DNA of 5,168 nt from positions 1 to 5,168 of the forward strand of contig JAUIKZ010000061.1 in the NCBI GenBank assembly GCA_030433125.1, in the 5' to 3' direction. The translations under genes were made by a program, and so were the position numbers. The notes under the pieces were generated by a model. It ran no database searches and was not told the DNA's origin. It worked only from the letters and a program-made list of their open reading frames with translations. This document shows positions 1 through 5,168 of the stretch, piece after piece. Source of the DNA: Alphaproteobacteria bacterium. GTDB taxonomy: Bacteria > Pseudomonadota > Alphaproteobacteria > UBA6184. The stretch's first letter is position 1. Each line of letters starts with the position of its first letter.

Positions 1-911
1 TCTTAAAGTTAAATTACAACCGTGCCAACCGTATGCACCAGGTTATCTTCTTCATTTTTATTGTGTCCAACTGTGGTGGGTGTATCACCCCGCTTGGTGA
101 CCCCCCTTTGTTTTTAGGTTTTTTAAATGGGGTGGATTTCTTCTGGACGGCTAAATATTTGTTTTGGCCTTGGCTGATCACCAACGGCTTTTTGCTAATG
201 TTGTTTTATGCGGTGGATAGCTACAAATGCCTTCCCGAATTTAAGCCATTTAAAGCCAGCGACATAAAATTCAGCATAGAAGGGAGCCACCAGTTTTTAT
301 TACTTGGCGGCATCATTAGCGCTATTTTGCTAAGTGGTTTTTGGAAGCCCGGCGTTAGTTACATGGTGATTGGAAACAAGCTTGAGCTGCAAACCTTAGT
401 GCGAGATGGCCTGATCCTTAGCATGGCGTTGCTATCCATACTCACCACGCCCATGAAGTTTCGCCATGCCCACGAGTTTACATGGGAGCCCATTCGGGAA
501 GTGGCCGAAATATTTATTGGCTTGTTTGTGACACTTTTCCCAATTATTGAAATGTTGCAAGGGGCGGCGCCAACCTTTAAGCAGTTCATGACCTCTGACC
601 TTTATTTTTGGCTTACAGGTTTGTTCTCGGCGTTTTTGGACAATGCCCCCACGTATCTATTGTTCTTCAACCTCTCCGGTGGGGACCCTACATGGCTTAT
701 GACCACGGGCTACAAAACACTTATAGCCATTTCATTAGGAAGCGTGTTTATGGGGGCCTTAACATATATCGGTAACGCCCCTAACTTTATGGTGCGCAGC
801 ATTGCCAAAAACTATCAAATGGAAATGCCTTCCTTCTTGGGGTACATGGTGTGGTCGTTCGGCATATTAATCCCGGTATATGCACTTGTAGACTGGCTTT
901 TTGTACATTAA
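1..911 (+). CDS. Sodium:proton antiporter / ion-transporter-superfamily membrane protein, 5' partial
   Basis: This is an inner-membrane secondary transporter. It most resembles the NhaD/CitMHS-like antiporters of the ion transporter superfamily, which exchange Na+ for H+ or move organic anions. The reading frame is open to the left edge (first full codon at base 3), so the ATG at 33 is internal and the N-terminal third is missing. Residues are numbered from that Met. The first half-repeat signature TPLGDPP is at about 19-25. Hydrophobic spans follow near 42-61, 86-104, 126-138, 160-178, 192-214, 229-257 and 268-290. SAFLDNAPTY at 199-208 and TYIGNAPN at 244-251 form the second-half signature, typical of the paired re-entrant loops of this fold. 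The protein ends normally, close to its last membrane span. Family assignment is fairly secure; the transported ion is inferred. The next gene follows after 50 bases on the same strand. Confidence 0.82.
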   Translation, partial: LKLNYNRANRMHQVIFFIFIVSNCGGCITPLGDPPLFLGFLNGVDFFWTAKYLFWPWLITNGFLLMLFYAVDSYKCLPEFKPFKASDIKFSIEGSHQFLLLGGIISAILLSGFWKPGVSYMVIGNKLELQTLVRDGLILSMALLSILTTPMKFRHAHEFTWEPIREVAEIFIGLFVTLFPIIEMLQGAAPTFKQFMTSDLYFWLTGLFSAFLDNAPTYLLFFNLSGGDPTWLMTTGYKTLIAISLGSVFMGALTYIGNAPNFMVRSIAKNYQMEMPSFLGYMVWSFGILIPVYALVDWLFVH

Positions 912-917
912 TCGTAT

Positions 918-960
918 ATTTATCCTCCTAATATATAATAAAAATAGACGGAGGATAAAT
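918..960 (+). promoter_or_regulatory. Inverted repeat that can sequester the Shine-Dalgarno of the 148-residue gene
   Basis: ATTTATCCTCC at 918-928 is the exact reverse complement of GGAGGATAAAT at 950-960, an 11-bp perfect stem with a 21-nt AT-rich loop. The right arm contains the Shine-Dalgarno GGAGG (950-954) of the gene starting at 962. With C961 bulged, bases 915-917 can also pair with A962-T963-G964, taking in the start codon. In a transcript reading through from the antiporter the ribosome site would therefore be masked. No U-tract follows the stem, so it is not a normal intrinsic terminator. The inverted repeat is directly visible; translational control is inferred. Confidence 0.6.
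934..939 (+). promoter_or_regulatory. Possible -10 box (TATAAT) inside the hairpin loop
   Basis: A perfect TATAAT lies in the loop of the 918-960 inverted repeat. If used, transcription would start near 945-947. That would give a leader of about 15 nt that keeps the Shine-Dalgarno but lacks the masking arm at 918-928. No good -35 is seen at 16-18 bp spacing (911-916 reads ATCGTA), and the loop is AT-rich, so a chance match is quite possible. Confidence 0.25.
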
Positions 961-961
961 C

Positions 962-1408
962 ATGAAACCTTTTTCAATCCTAGCTTTATGTGTCGCTTTG
1001 TTCTGCCCACTACAAGCCACATGTATGGAATCTTTGGTGCGTGGAATGGGGGCTGTTTACAAAAATTCGGTGGCAGTGGGACGCGCTATAAAGCATCTTG
1101 CCACTACGGATAATCCTACGGCCGTGGCAGATGACCCAATATATCCCATCGTTGACAAAATCATAACGTATAAGCGGGGACGCTTTTTTAACTGGTATAT
1201 AGGTTGTTATATTGGAGTAGAAAAAGATGCAGATAACAAATTGGTTGCGCTAACTATTATACCAACCCGCCTCACCAACTATAAAAGGCTTTTTAACTTA
1301 AAAGAAGATAGCGCCTTTCAATGCATCACTTCAGATATAAATGTTGATTATAATTTAGAAGGAGTGACCTCTAAACGCCTTCTCGATAATATAATGCTAT
1401 TTCATTGA
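962..1408 (+). CDS. Small exported protein of unknown function (148 aa)
   Basis: I do not recognise the family. The N-terminus is a typical Sec signal peptide: Lys2, a hydrophobic core at about residues 4-15, and a likely cleavage site around 19-21 (LQAT/C). Cys21 is close to the cleavage site, but QATC is a poor lipobox, so a lipoprotein is not supported. The mature part would be about 128 residues with only two further cysteines, Cys82 and Cys121, which could form a disulfide in the periplasm. It is mixed and aromatic-rich around 70-84 (YKRGRFFNWYIGCYIG), with no second membrane span. The start is well supported by GGAGG at 950-954, seven bases before the ATG. It lies 50 bases after the antiporter stop and 38 bases before the symporter. 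Its Shine-Dalgarno is one arm of an inverted repeat. Coding status is likely; function is unknown. Confidence 0.75.
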   Translation: MKPFSILALCVALFCPLQATCMESLVRGMGAVYKNSVAVGRAIKHLATTDNPTAVADDPIYPIVDKIITYKRGRFFNWYIGCYIGVEKDADNKLVALTIIPTRLTNYKRLFNLKEDSAFQCITSDINVDYNLEGVTSKRLLDNIMLFH

Positions 1409-1433
1409 CACTTTATTTATAACTTTGTAGTTT
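1405..1433 (+). promoter_or_regulatory. Possible promoter for the SDF-family symporter gene
   Basis: A perfect -35 hexamer TTGACA at 1405-1410 overlaps the stop codon (TGA, 1406-1408) of the preceding gene. At 17 bp spacing lies TAGTTT (1428-1433), a weak -10 with the first two and last bases conserved. A start near 1440 would leave a leader of about 7 nt to the first ATG (1447) or about 16 nt to the second (1456). The -35 is seen directly; promoter activity is inferred. Confidence 0.4.
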
Positions 1434-1446
1434 TAGGCTATCTTTA

Positions 1447-2703
1447 ATGGGGGTTATGGTTTCAAAATTTTCAGCATGGTTTAAGTTACCAAGCGTTCAA
1501 GTTTTGCTGGGCGTCACACTGTATATAATGGGGGCGCCTTATTTTTCTTGCGCTGTTCACCAGGGGCTATACGCATTAAGCCTTACCATTAAACAGGCCC
1601 TCATTTGGATAATGCCGTTTATGGTCGGCGTGTTTGTGGCCCATACTGTTAAGGGGTTTAACAAAAAAGCCCCTCTTTTCATTTTAAGCATCATGGTGTT
1701 TGAGTTTTGCTCTAACCTGTTGAGTGTGTGGTATGCATATGGCGGGGGAGCGTTTGCCTCTATGTGGGTCTCGTCCATTCCAACTTCTGTGCGACAGGGG
1801 GCTTTGCAACCCCTTTGGCAGGTGAGCTTTAGCCCCCCTGCTTGGTGGTCGGCGCAAAGTGGGGTAGTGGTGGGCTTAGTCGCTGGTCTTATCACTGCTT
1901 TTGCTAACATAAATTATCTCAGCACTTTTATTAATGCGGGCCGTTATACGGTGGAGACAATTTTAACCAAAGGGTTTGCTCGGCTGATACCCCTTTTTGT
2001 TTTGGGGTTTGTGGCTAACATACATCAAACAAATATGTTCACCCAAATGCTCACTCACTACAGCGCGCTTATTATCGTACTGCTCGGGTTGCTTATGTTA
2101 TACATATTAACTGTCTTTTATATAGGGGCCGGGGGGCGTTTTTCATTAATGCGTAAAAATATAAAACATCTTTTACCGGCAGGGGGGCTTGCGCTCACCA
2201 CAGGCTGTAGTTTATCAACCATGCCCTGGACCATTGAAGGTACCGGGAAAACCCTAAAAAACCCCGAGCTTGCCAAGGCCATCATCCCTACCACCACCAA
2301 CATACAACAGGTGGGGGATTGTATTGCTAATGCGTTTCTCTGCGTGTTGTTGTATCAGCAGTTTTACGGCACTATGCCGGGCTTTAGCATGTGGTTGCAA
2401 TTTAGTGTTGTGTTCGTGCTGGCGCGCTATGCCACCGCGGCCGTGCTGGGGGGCGCCATTTTTATTATGCTCCCTATCTATGAGCAATACCTGCATTTTA
2501 CGCCGGAAATGATCGCCATAATCTTAGCGTTTAATGTGTTGCTAGACCCTCTTATTACCAGCAGCAATGTGGTGGCGAACGGGGCGTTGGCGCGGTTGTT
2601 TGAAGAGGTGTGGTTGCGCATACAACGGGTGATGCCACACCAGACACCCAAAGAAAATCACACCGTGCGTTCTCGTAATGCCTCGTGCGTTAAGGTAAAA
2701 TAA
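1447..2703 (+). CDS. Dicarboxylate/amino acid:cation symporter (SDF fold) family protein with diverged ligand motifs
   Basis: A 418-residue inner-membrane carrier, about the usual length for the SDF/DAACS family (GltP, DctA, GltPh), which imports acidic amino acids, neutral amino acids or C4-dicarboxylates with Na+ or H+. About six N-terminal hydrophobic spans precede the transport core. Hairpin 1 is recognisable at 249-264 (ALTTGCSLSTMP in place of TRSSSGTLP). TM7 is at 282-297 (TNIQQVGD, where NMDGT is usual), hairpin 2 at about 329-343, and TM8 at 359-380 (LLDPLITSSNVVANG in place of LDMxRTxxNVxGD). Asp367 and Asn374 are kept. The TM8 arginine is Ile370, and two usual acidic positions are Asn363 and Asn378. 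Substrate and coupling ion cannot therefore be assumed. The start at 1447 is uncertain: Met4 at 1456 is an alternative, and neither has a strong Shine-Dalgarno. The polar tail (396-418) has no evident function. Confidence 0.75.
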   Translation: MGVMVSKFSAWFKLPSVQVLLGVTLYIMGAPYFSCAVHQGLYALSLTIKQALIWIMPFMVGVFVAHTVKGFNKKAPLFILSIMVFEFCSNLLSVWYAYGGGAFASMWVSSIPTSVRQGALQPLWQVSFSPPAWWSAQSGVVVGLVAGLITAFANINYLSTFINAGRYTVETILTKGFARLIPLFVLGFVANIHQTNMFTQMLTHYSALIIVLLGLLMLYILTVFYIGAGGRFSLMRKNIKHLLPAGGLALTTGCSLSTMPWTIEGTGKTLKNPELAKAIIPTTTNIQQVGDCIANAFLCVLLYQQFYGTMPGFSMWLQFSVVFVLARYATAAVLGGAIFIMLPIYEQYLHFTPEMIAIILAFNVLLDPLITSSNVVANGALARLFEEVWLRIQRVMPHQTPKENHTVRSRNASCVKVK

Positions 2704-2744
2704 ATTAAGCCCACGCTGCCGTGGTTGGCCCTATGCCTCGCAAG

Positions 2745-2987
2745 TTAGGCTGACTTCAACACACGCCGTTTTGTATTTATTTTCTCTAAAAATTTCTCAA
2801 TATGCTGAAGCGCCCGTTTGATTTGTGGTTGTGGGCCTTTTTGCTCGCGTTGCAATAAAAGTAATGCACGACGTGATTGCACAAACACATTATACAGCTG
2901 TCGCTCCCGCAGTTGAGGAACTATATTCTTGATTGTAATAGCCCCATCAGGTAATTTTCTTAATAATTTCTTTACAGTATAACTCAT
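2745..2987 (-). CDS. Small basic protein of unknown function (80 aa)
   Basis: I do not recognise this protein. It is rich in Lys and Arg, with no signal peptide or membrane span, so it is probably cytoplasmic. Most of residues 21-75 look helical, with amphipathic stretches at about 22-48 (QLRERQLYNVFVQSRRALLLLQRE) and 56-70 (IKRALQHIEKFLEKI) separated by a GPQPQ linker. A small helical nucleic-acid-binding or adaptor protein would fit, but no specific DNA-binding motif is seen. Coding status rests on a good Shine-Dalgarno (AGGAGAG, reverse complement of about 2991-2997) just before the ATG, and on its position: it is convergent with the symporter and diverges from the protease gene across a shared 84-bp region. 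The two divergent genes have nearly the same Shine-Dalgarno (AGGAGAGA), which may reflect a shared leader design or chance. Confidence 0.62.
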   Translation of the reverse strand: MSYTVKKLLRKLPDGAITIKNIVPQLRERQLYNVFVQSRRALLLLQREQKGPQPQIKRALQHIEKFLEKINTKRRVLKSA

Positions 2988-3071
2988 CTTCTCTCCTTTT
3001 GTTAACCTAATGTTAATAATACTTGTTGTAGTATTAATGATTAGTAAGTCAAGAAAACATCAGGAGAGACC
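2988..3071. promoter_or_regulatory. Divergent control region between the 80-aa gene and the Ulp1-like protease
   Basis: This 84-bp AT-rich region must hold the start signals for both divergent genes. It contains a 7-bp dyad TAATACT (3017-3023) / AGTATTA (3030-3036) around a 6-nt centre, and two GTTAA copies (3001-3005 and 3012-3016) 11 bp apart, one helical turn. A Shine-Dalgarno lies at each end: AGGAG at 3062-3066, five bases before the protease ATG, and AGGAGAG on the minus strand at 2991-2997. I could not place a convincing -35/-10 pair on either strand: TTGTTA at 2999-3004 has no -10 at 17 bp, and minus-strand TATTAT (3016-3021) has no matching -35. An operator role for the dyad is inferred. 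Confidence 0.4.
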
Positions 3072-4550
3072 ATGAAATATCTAGCTTCACTACTTGCCGT
3101 TACAACCTTTGGCTCCTTCCCAATGGCGCGCAGTTTCTATTATGATCCTATTACGGTAGATGATGCTGCCGAAAATGCATACTTTGTAGAACAGTCACAA
3201 AATGAGCTTGCCATTACTTCTGAGCCTGCGCCACCCCCCGGTGAGACTCTCGCGCCTGTTGAGGTTTCGTCTGCCCACCAAGTTGAGTCGCCTGATGCGC
3301 CAGAAGAACTGGCACTGGCAGTGATAGATATCAATGGCGCGTATAATGCCCCTCCAAAGCCCTTAAGCGAAACCACGCCACAAGATGTTTCTCCCATGCC
3401 CCAAAAGGAAAAATATGAAACAAAAAAAACGCCTTTTAAAGGCTTAATGCCAGATGCACCTATTGTCGCTAAAACCCACAACTATGATATTGAACAAATT
3501 CCTGCACTGTTTTATAGCGAGATCTTCCCACATTTTCAGGTTTCGGAAGAAATGTTTAAATACATATTGCGCCACACCGACTATAAAGAGCGCCACGACA
3601 ATGGTGATATAAAATGGGACACAAGCGCTGGCTATAAACAACCCATCGTAAGAGACCTCAATGAAGAAGAAGTGGCCTTTTATAATAAATGGGCTTTTGA
3701 GGGTGACTTCCCTGATTTAAGCGTTGTTTCAAAAGGAGACCTAAAAAAACACAGTGAAGTCTTGGACCAAGTGATCGCCCGGTTGTGTCATCAAGACCCA
3801 TTCTTCTTACAGGGCCCAAATTATAAAACAGTACACAAAATGGCGCGTGCGTTTGGGATGTTTCCGGGTAGCTTTATGCAAGAGGGCGAGAACTTCGCCT
3901 TATCCTTGTTCTATACCCACCATCATGACCAAGAAGGCATTTTCCATTTTAACCCTATTAACATTTCTCCTTATTGGAATGAGGTTACGAACCCCAACCC
4001 CCGTGCCATTATTGAAACTTTAACTGCGGCTTTTACCTACGCTGATTATAAAACTGTCAGCTTCGCCTTGAACATAGGCAACGGCCACTGGGTGAGCCTG
4101 GTGATCGAGCGAGGGGGCATTGTCGCTGTGGTGGATTCCTTTGGTCCTTCCGCCCATGGGGTGCAAAAGCTTGTGGCGAACTTAAACCGTATCGGGGTGA
4201 AAAACCGTGAGGGGGATAAGATTAATTTTAAGCTCTATCAGGGTAAGGGCGCTATCGGAACCCGCATGCAAGCAGATGGCAACTCATGTGGTGTGCATGC
4301 TTTTTTAAATGGGTATGCGGCGGCGGCCTATGGAAGCATTCAAGGTGTGCATCACCTTACCACTCTCATAAAGCGAGGGAGGATCACAACCTTAGAAGAG
4401 TTTATGGATGTGTTTGTTTCTTCTGAAAATGTTGAGACAATTGTGGCAGAGCGTAAGCCAGAAACGGTGGCCAATGCAAACCAGTTGTGTAAAAATGTGC
4501 GCCATAGTTTGATCAACAGGCTGATCGGGTTAAACGGCAGTAATAGTTAA
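3072..4550 (+). CDS. Exported Ulp1/SENP-like (clan CE, C48-type) cysteine protease, candidate host-directed effector
   Basis: A 492-residue protein. Residues 1-19 are a Sec signal peptide (MKYLASLLAV, likely cleavage PMA/RS). Residues 25-135 are Pro/Glu/Ala-rich, low in complexity and probably disordered. The rest appears folded, and the C-terminal catalytic part carries the clan CE order: His339 in GHW, Asp355 in VVDSFG, Gln400 (oxyanion) and Cys406 in QADGNSCGVH. Ulp1/SENP enzymes, ChlaDub proteins and related bacterial effectors cut ubiquitin, SUMO or NEDD8 from host proteins, using this His-Asp-Gln-Cys arrangement. As bacteria lack these modifiers, a host target is inferred, as is delivery across the outer membrane after Sec export. 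Region 136-330 has no family I recognise and may bind substrate. The start is supported by AGGAG at 3062-3066. The gene diverges from the 80-residue gene and ends 188 bases before the convergent polA. Confidence 0.78.
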   Translation: MKYLASLLAVTTFGSFPMARSFYYDPITVDDAAENAYFVEQSQNELAITSEPAPPPGETLAPVEVSSAHQVESPDAPEELALAVIDINGAYNAPPKPLSETTPQDVSPMPQKEKYETKKTPFKGLMPDAPIVAKTHNYDIEQIPALFYSEIFPHFQVSEEMFKYILRHTDYKERHDNGDIKWDTSAGYKQPIVRDLNEEEVAFYNKWAFEGDFPDLSVVSKGDLKKHSEVLDQVIARLCHQDPFFLQGPNYKTVHKMARAFGMFPGSFMQEGENFALSLFYTHHHDQEGIFHFNPINISPYWNEVTNPNPRAIIETLTAAFTYADYKTVSFALNIGNGHWVSLVIERGGIVAVVDSFGPSAHGVQKLVANLNRIGVKNREGDKINFKLYQGKGAIGTRMQADGNSCGVHAFLNGYAAAAYGSIQGVHHLTTLIKRGRITTLEEFMDVFVSSENVETIVAERKPETVANANQLCKNVRHSLINRLIGLNGSNS

Positions 4551-4582
4551 ATGGGATCATTTTTATCCTGCTGCCTTTTGGT

Positions 4583-4706
4583 TCCTGGGGGCTGGACGAG
4601 CGTTTGCCACAGGCAAACACTCTACGGCCCGCCATAAAGCGGGCCACTTCATTTGGGCGGGTAGCCAAATGAAGGTCCAGCCCCCACAAACGTGGCCGCT
4701 CCTGGG
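4583..4706. repeat. 7-bp direct repeat TCCTGGG flanking the cloverleaf
   Basis: TCCTGGG occurs at 4583-4589 and again at 4700-4706, on either side of the four-stem element. The left copy overlaps the outer stem by four bases, and the right copy is 13 bases beyond it. It could be a target-site duplication left by insertion of the element, but the uneven placement and short length make chance a serious alternative. Confidence 0.2.
4586..4686. repeat. 101-nt cloverleaf: nested inverted repeats forming a four-way junction
   Basis: Four stems are visible. The outer stem pairs 4586-4597 (TGGGGGCTGGAC) with 4675-4686, 12 bp and perfect. Arm 1 pairs 4598-4608 with 4612-4622, ten pairs with one C/A mismatch and a 3-nt loop; its core is GTTTGCC/GGCAAAC. 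Arm 2 pairs 4626-4632 (GGCCCGC) with 4639-4645, 7 bp with a 6-nt loop. Arm 3 pairs 4647-4656 (CTTCATTTGG) with 4665-4674, 10 bp with an 8-nt loop. Arms 1 and 3 abut the outer stem with no unpaired base. Junction linkers total four bases (4623-4625 and 4646). Watson-Crick pairing throughout means either strand can fold this way, so no orientation can be assigned. It could be a structured RNA, a bidirectional 3' end or a dispersed palindromic element. The structure is seen; function is unknown. Confidence 0.75.
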
Positions 4707-4738
4707 ATATAAGCATGAAAGTTACAAGCCAGTGACGC

Positions 4739-5168
4739 CTATTGCACCTCAGCCCAATGGCGGCCCGTTTTGACCTCAACCACTAAGGGCACGTTCAGCT
4801 TAACCACGCCTTCCATAATGGTTTTTAGTTTTGGTGTAACAGTTTCTAAAGCGTGATCCTCCACCTCAAAAATGAGTTCGTCATGCACCTGCAGCAGCAT
4901 TTTCGTGCAAGTGATGTGGTGGGTTTCGATGGCCTGGTGAATGGCGATCATCGCTTTTTTAATGATATCCGCATTGGTGCCTTGGATGGGTGCGTTAATA
5001 GCTTGGCGCTCTGCATGGGCCCTGGCTTGATAGGCCTGATCATTTACCCCCGGCATATAACAGCGTCGGCCCAAAAGCGTTTCCACAAAGCCTTTGCGTT
5101 TGGCCTCTCTTTTGCTATTTTCAATATAGGATTCAAGCTCGGGGAATTTTTGAAAATAGGTATCAATA
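4739..5168 (-). CDS. polA: DNA polymerase I, C-terminal end of the polymerase domain (5' part outside window)
   Basis: Family A DNA polymerase, which fills gaps and removes primers in replication and repair. On the minus strand the frame is open through the right edge, so about 142 C-terminal residues are present. Recognisable family blocks appear in order: the stretch ending KRKGFVETLLGRRCYMPGVN (palm/fingers, GYVETLxGRRxYxP in relatives); AERQAINAPIQGTNADIIKKAMI, with the conserved Arg, Asn and Gln that contact template or primer; and motif C QVHDELIFEV, whose HDE holds a metal-binding aspartate. The C-terminus VPLVVEVKTGRHWAEVQ matches the usual end of PolA, so the stop (TAG, reverse complement of 4739-4741) is natural. 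The GTG at 5086 is an internal Val, not a start. The O-helix and exonuclease domains lie outside. The block sequences look alphaproteobacterial, which is an impression, not a test. It is convergent with the protease gene. Confidence 0.95.
   Translation of the reverse strand, partial: IDTYFQKFPELESYIENSKREAKRKGFVETLLGRRCYMPGVNDQAYQARAHAERQAINAPIQGTNADIIKKAMIAIHQAIETHHITCTKMLLQVHDELIFEVEDHALETVTPKLKTIMEGVVKLNVPLVVEVKTGRHWAEVQ

Larger units (their letters stand above)
4551..4738. other. Intergenic region between convergent protease and polA genes
   Basis: This 188-bp stretch has no plausible gene. It is mostly filled by the four-stem element at 4586-4686. The left part (4551-4585) has only a weak 4-bp hairpin, GGAT (4554-4557) / ATCC (4565-4568). 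The right part (4687-4738) shows nothing clear. I see no stem followed by a U-tract serving either gene, so the cloverleaf may be what ends or stabilises both transcripts. Confidence 0.6.

Noticed and set aside
359..589. Minus-strand reading frame inside the antiporter gene
   Set aside because: Antisense to a well-conserved membrane protein, with no ribosome site or protein-like features.
901..1113. 70-residue reading frame overlapping the end of the antiporter and the 148-residue gene
   Set aside because: It lies out of frame with a well-supported gene (signal peptide, strong Shine-Dalgarno), has no ribosome site of its own, and its sequence is not protein-like.
2711..2724. Hairpin CCACG-CTGC-CGTGG between the convergent symporter and 80-residue genes, as a terminator
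   Set aside because: Only 5 bp of stem and no U-tract on either strand. It may be chance, so it is not called.
3140..3481. 113-residue minus-strand reading frame opposite the protease N-terminus
   Set aside because: It is antisense to the Pro/Ala-rich spacer, whose base composition keeps the opposite frame open; its Gly/Ser-rich translation is typical of such a shadow.
4554..4568. GGAT/ATCC hairpin after the protease stop as an intrinsic terminator
   Set aside because: The stem is only 4 bp, and the T-run lies in the loop rather than after the stem.
4586..4686. tRNA, tmRNA or integron attC site as an explanation of the cloverleaf
   Set aside because: The outer stem is 12 bp, there is no T-loop or D-loop consensus, and no reading frame suited to tmRNA. 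The GTTTGCC/GGCAAAC arm does not fit the attC core pattern RYYYAAC/GTTRRRY, and no integrase or cassettes are seen.
4513..4779. 88-residue minus-strand reading frame across the intergenic region
   Set aside because: It overlaps both the polA stop region and the protease end, and consists mainly of translated inverted repeats; no ribosome site.

Overview
The window looks like chromosome from a Gram-negative, probably host-associated bacterium. The DNA is moderately AT-rich by eye, the intergenic spaces are short and AT-rich, and two ion or solute carriers sit beside a Sec-exported protease with a eukaryote-type Ulp1/SENP (clan CE) active site. The partial PolA resembles alphaproteobacterial sequences. 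An intracellular alphaproteobacterium (Holosporales or Rickettsiales-like) is my best inference, but sequence alone does not prove it.

Layout, left to right. (1) The 3' two thirds of a sodium:proton antiporter/ion-transporter-superfamily gene (+, cut by the window's left edge). (2) A 148-residue exported protein of unknown function (+). Its Shine-Dalgarno sequence forms one arm of a perfect 11-bp inverted repeat. (3) A complete carrier of the dicarboxylate/amino acid:cation symporter (SDF) fold (+), with a consensus TTGACA just upstream and several normally conserved ligand residues replaced. (4) An 80-residue basic protein of unknown function (-), convergent with the symporter. (5) An 84-bp AT-rich divergent control region with a dyad. 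(6) A 492-residue exported Ulp1-like cysteine protease (+) with the ordered H339-D355-Q400-C406 set. (7) A 188-bp intergenic region between convergent genes. It is dominated by a 101-nt cloverleaf of four perfect or near-perfect stems. (8) The C-terminal end of DNA polymerase I (-, cut by the window's right edge).

The antiporter, small exported protein and symporter run in the same direction, but each of the last two has its own possible start signals, so a single operon is not certain. The protease and the 80-residue gene diverge from one control region and could be co-regulated. The two observations that most deserve follow-up are the exported Ulp1-like protease, a candidate host-directed deubiquitinase/deSUMOylase, and the four-way-junction element at 4586-4686, which is neither a recognisable tRNA nor a standard terminator.
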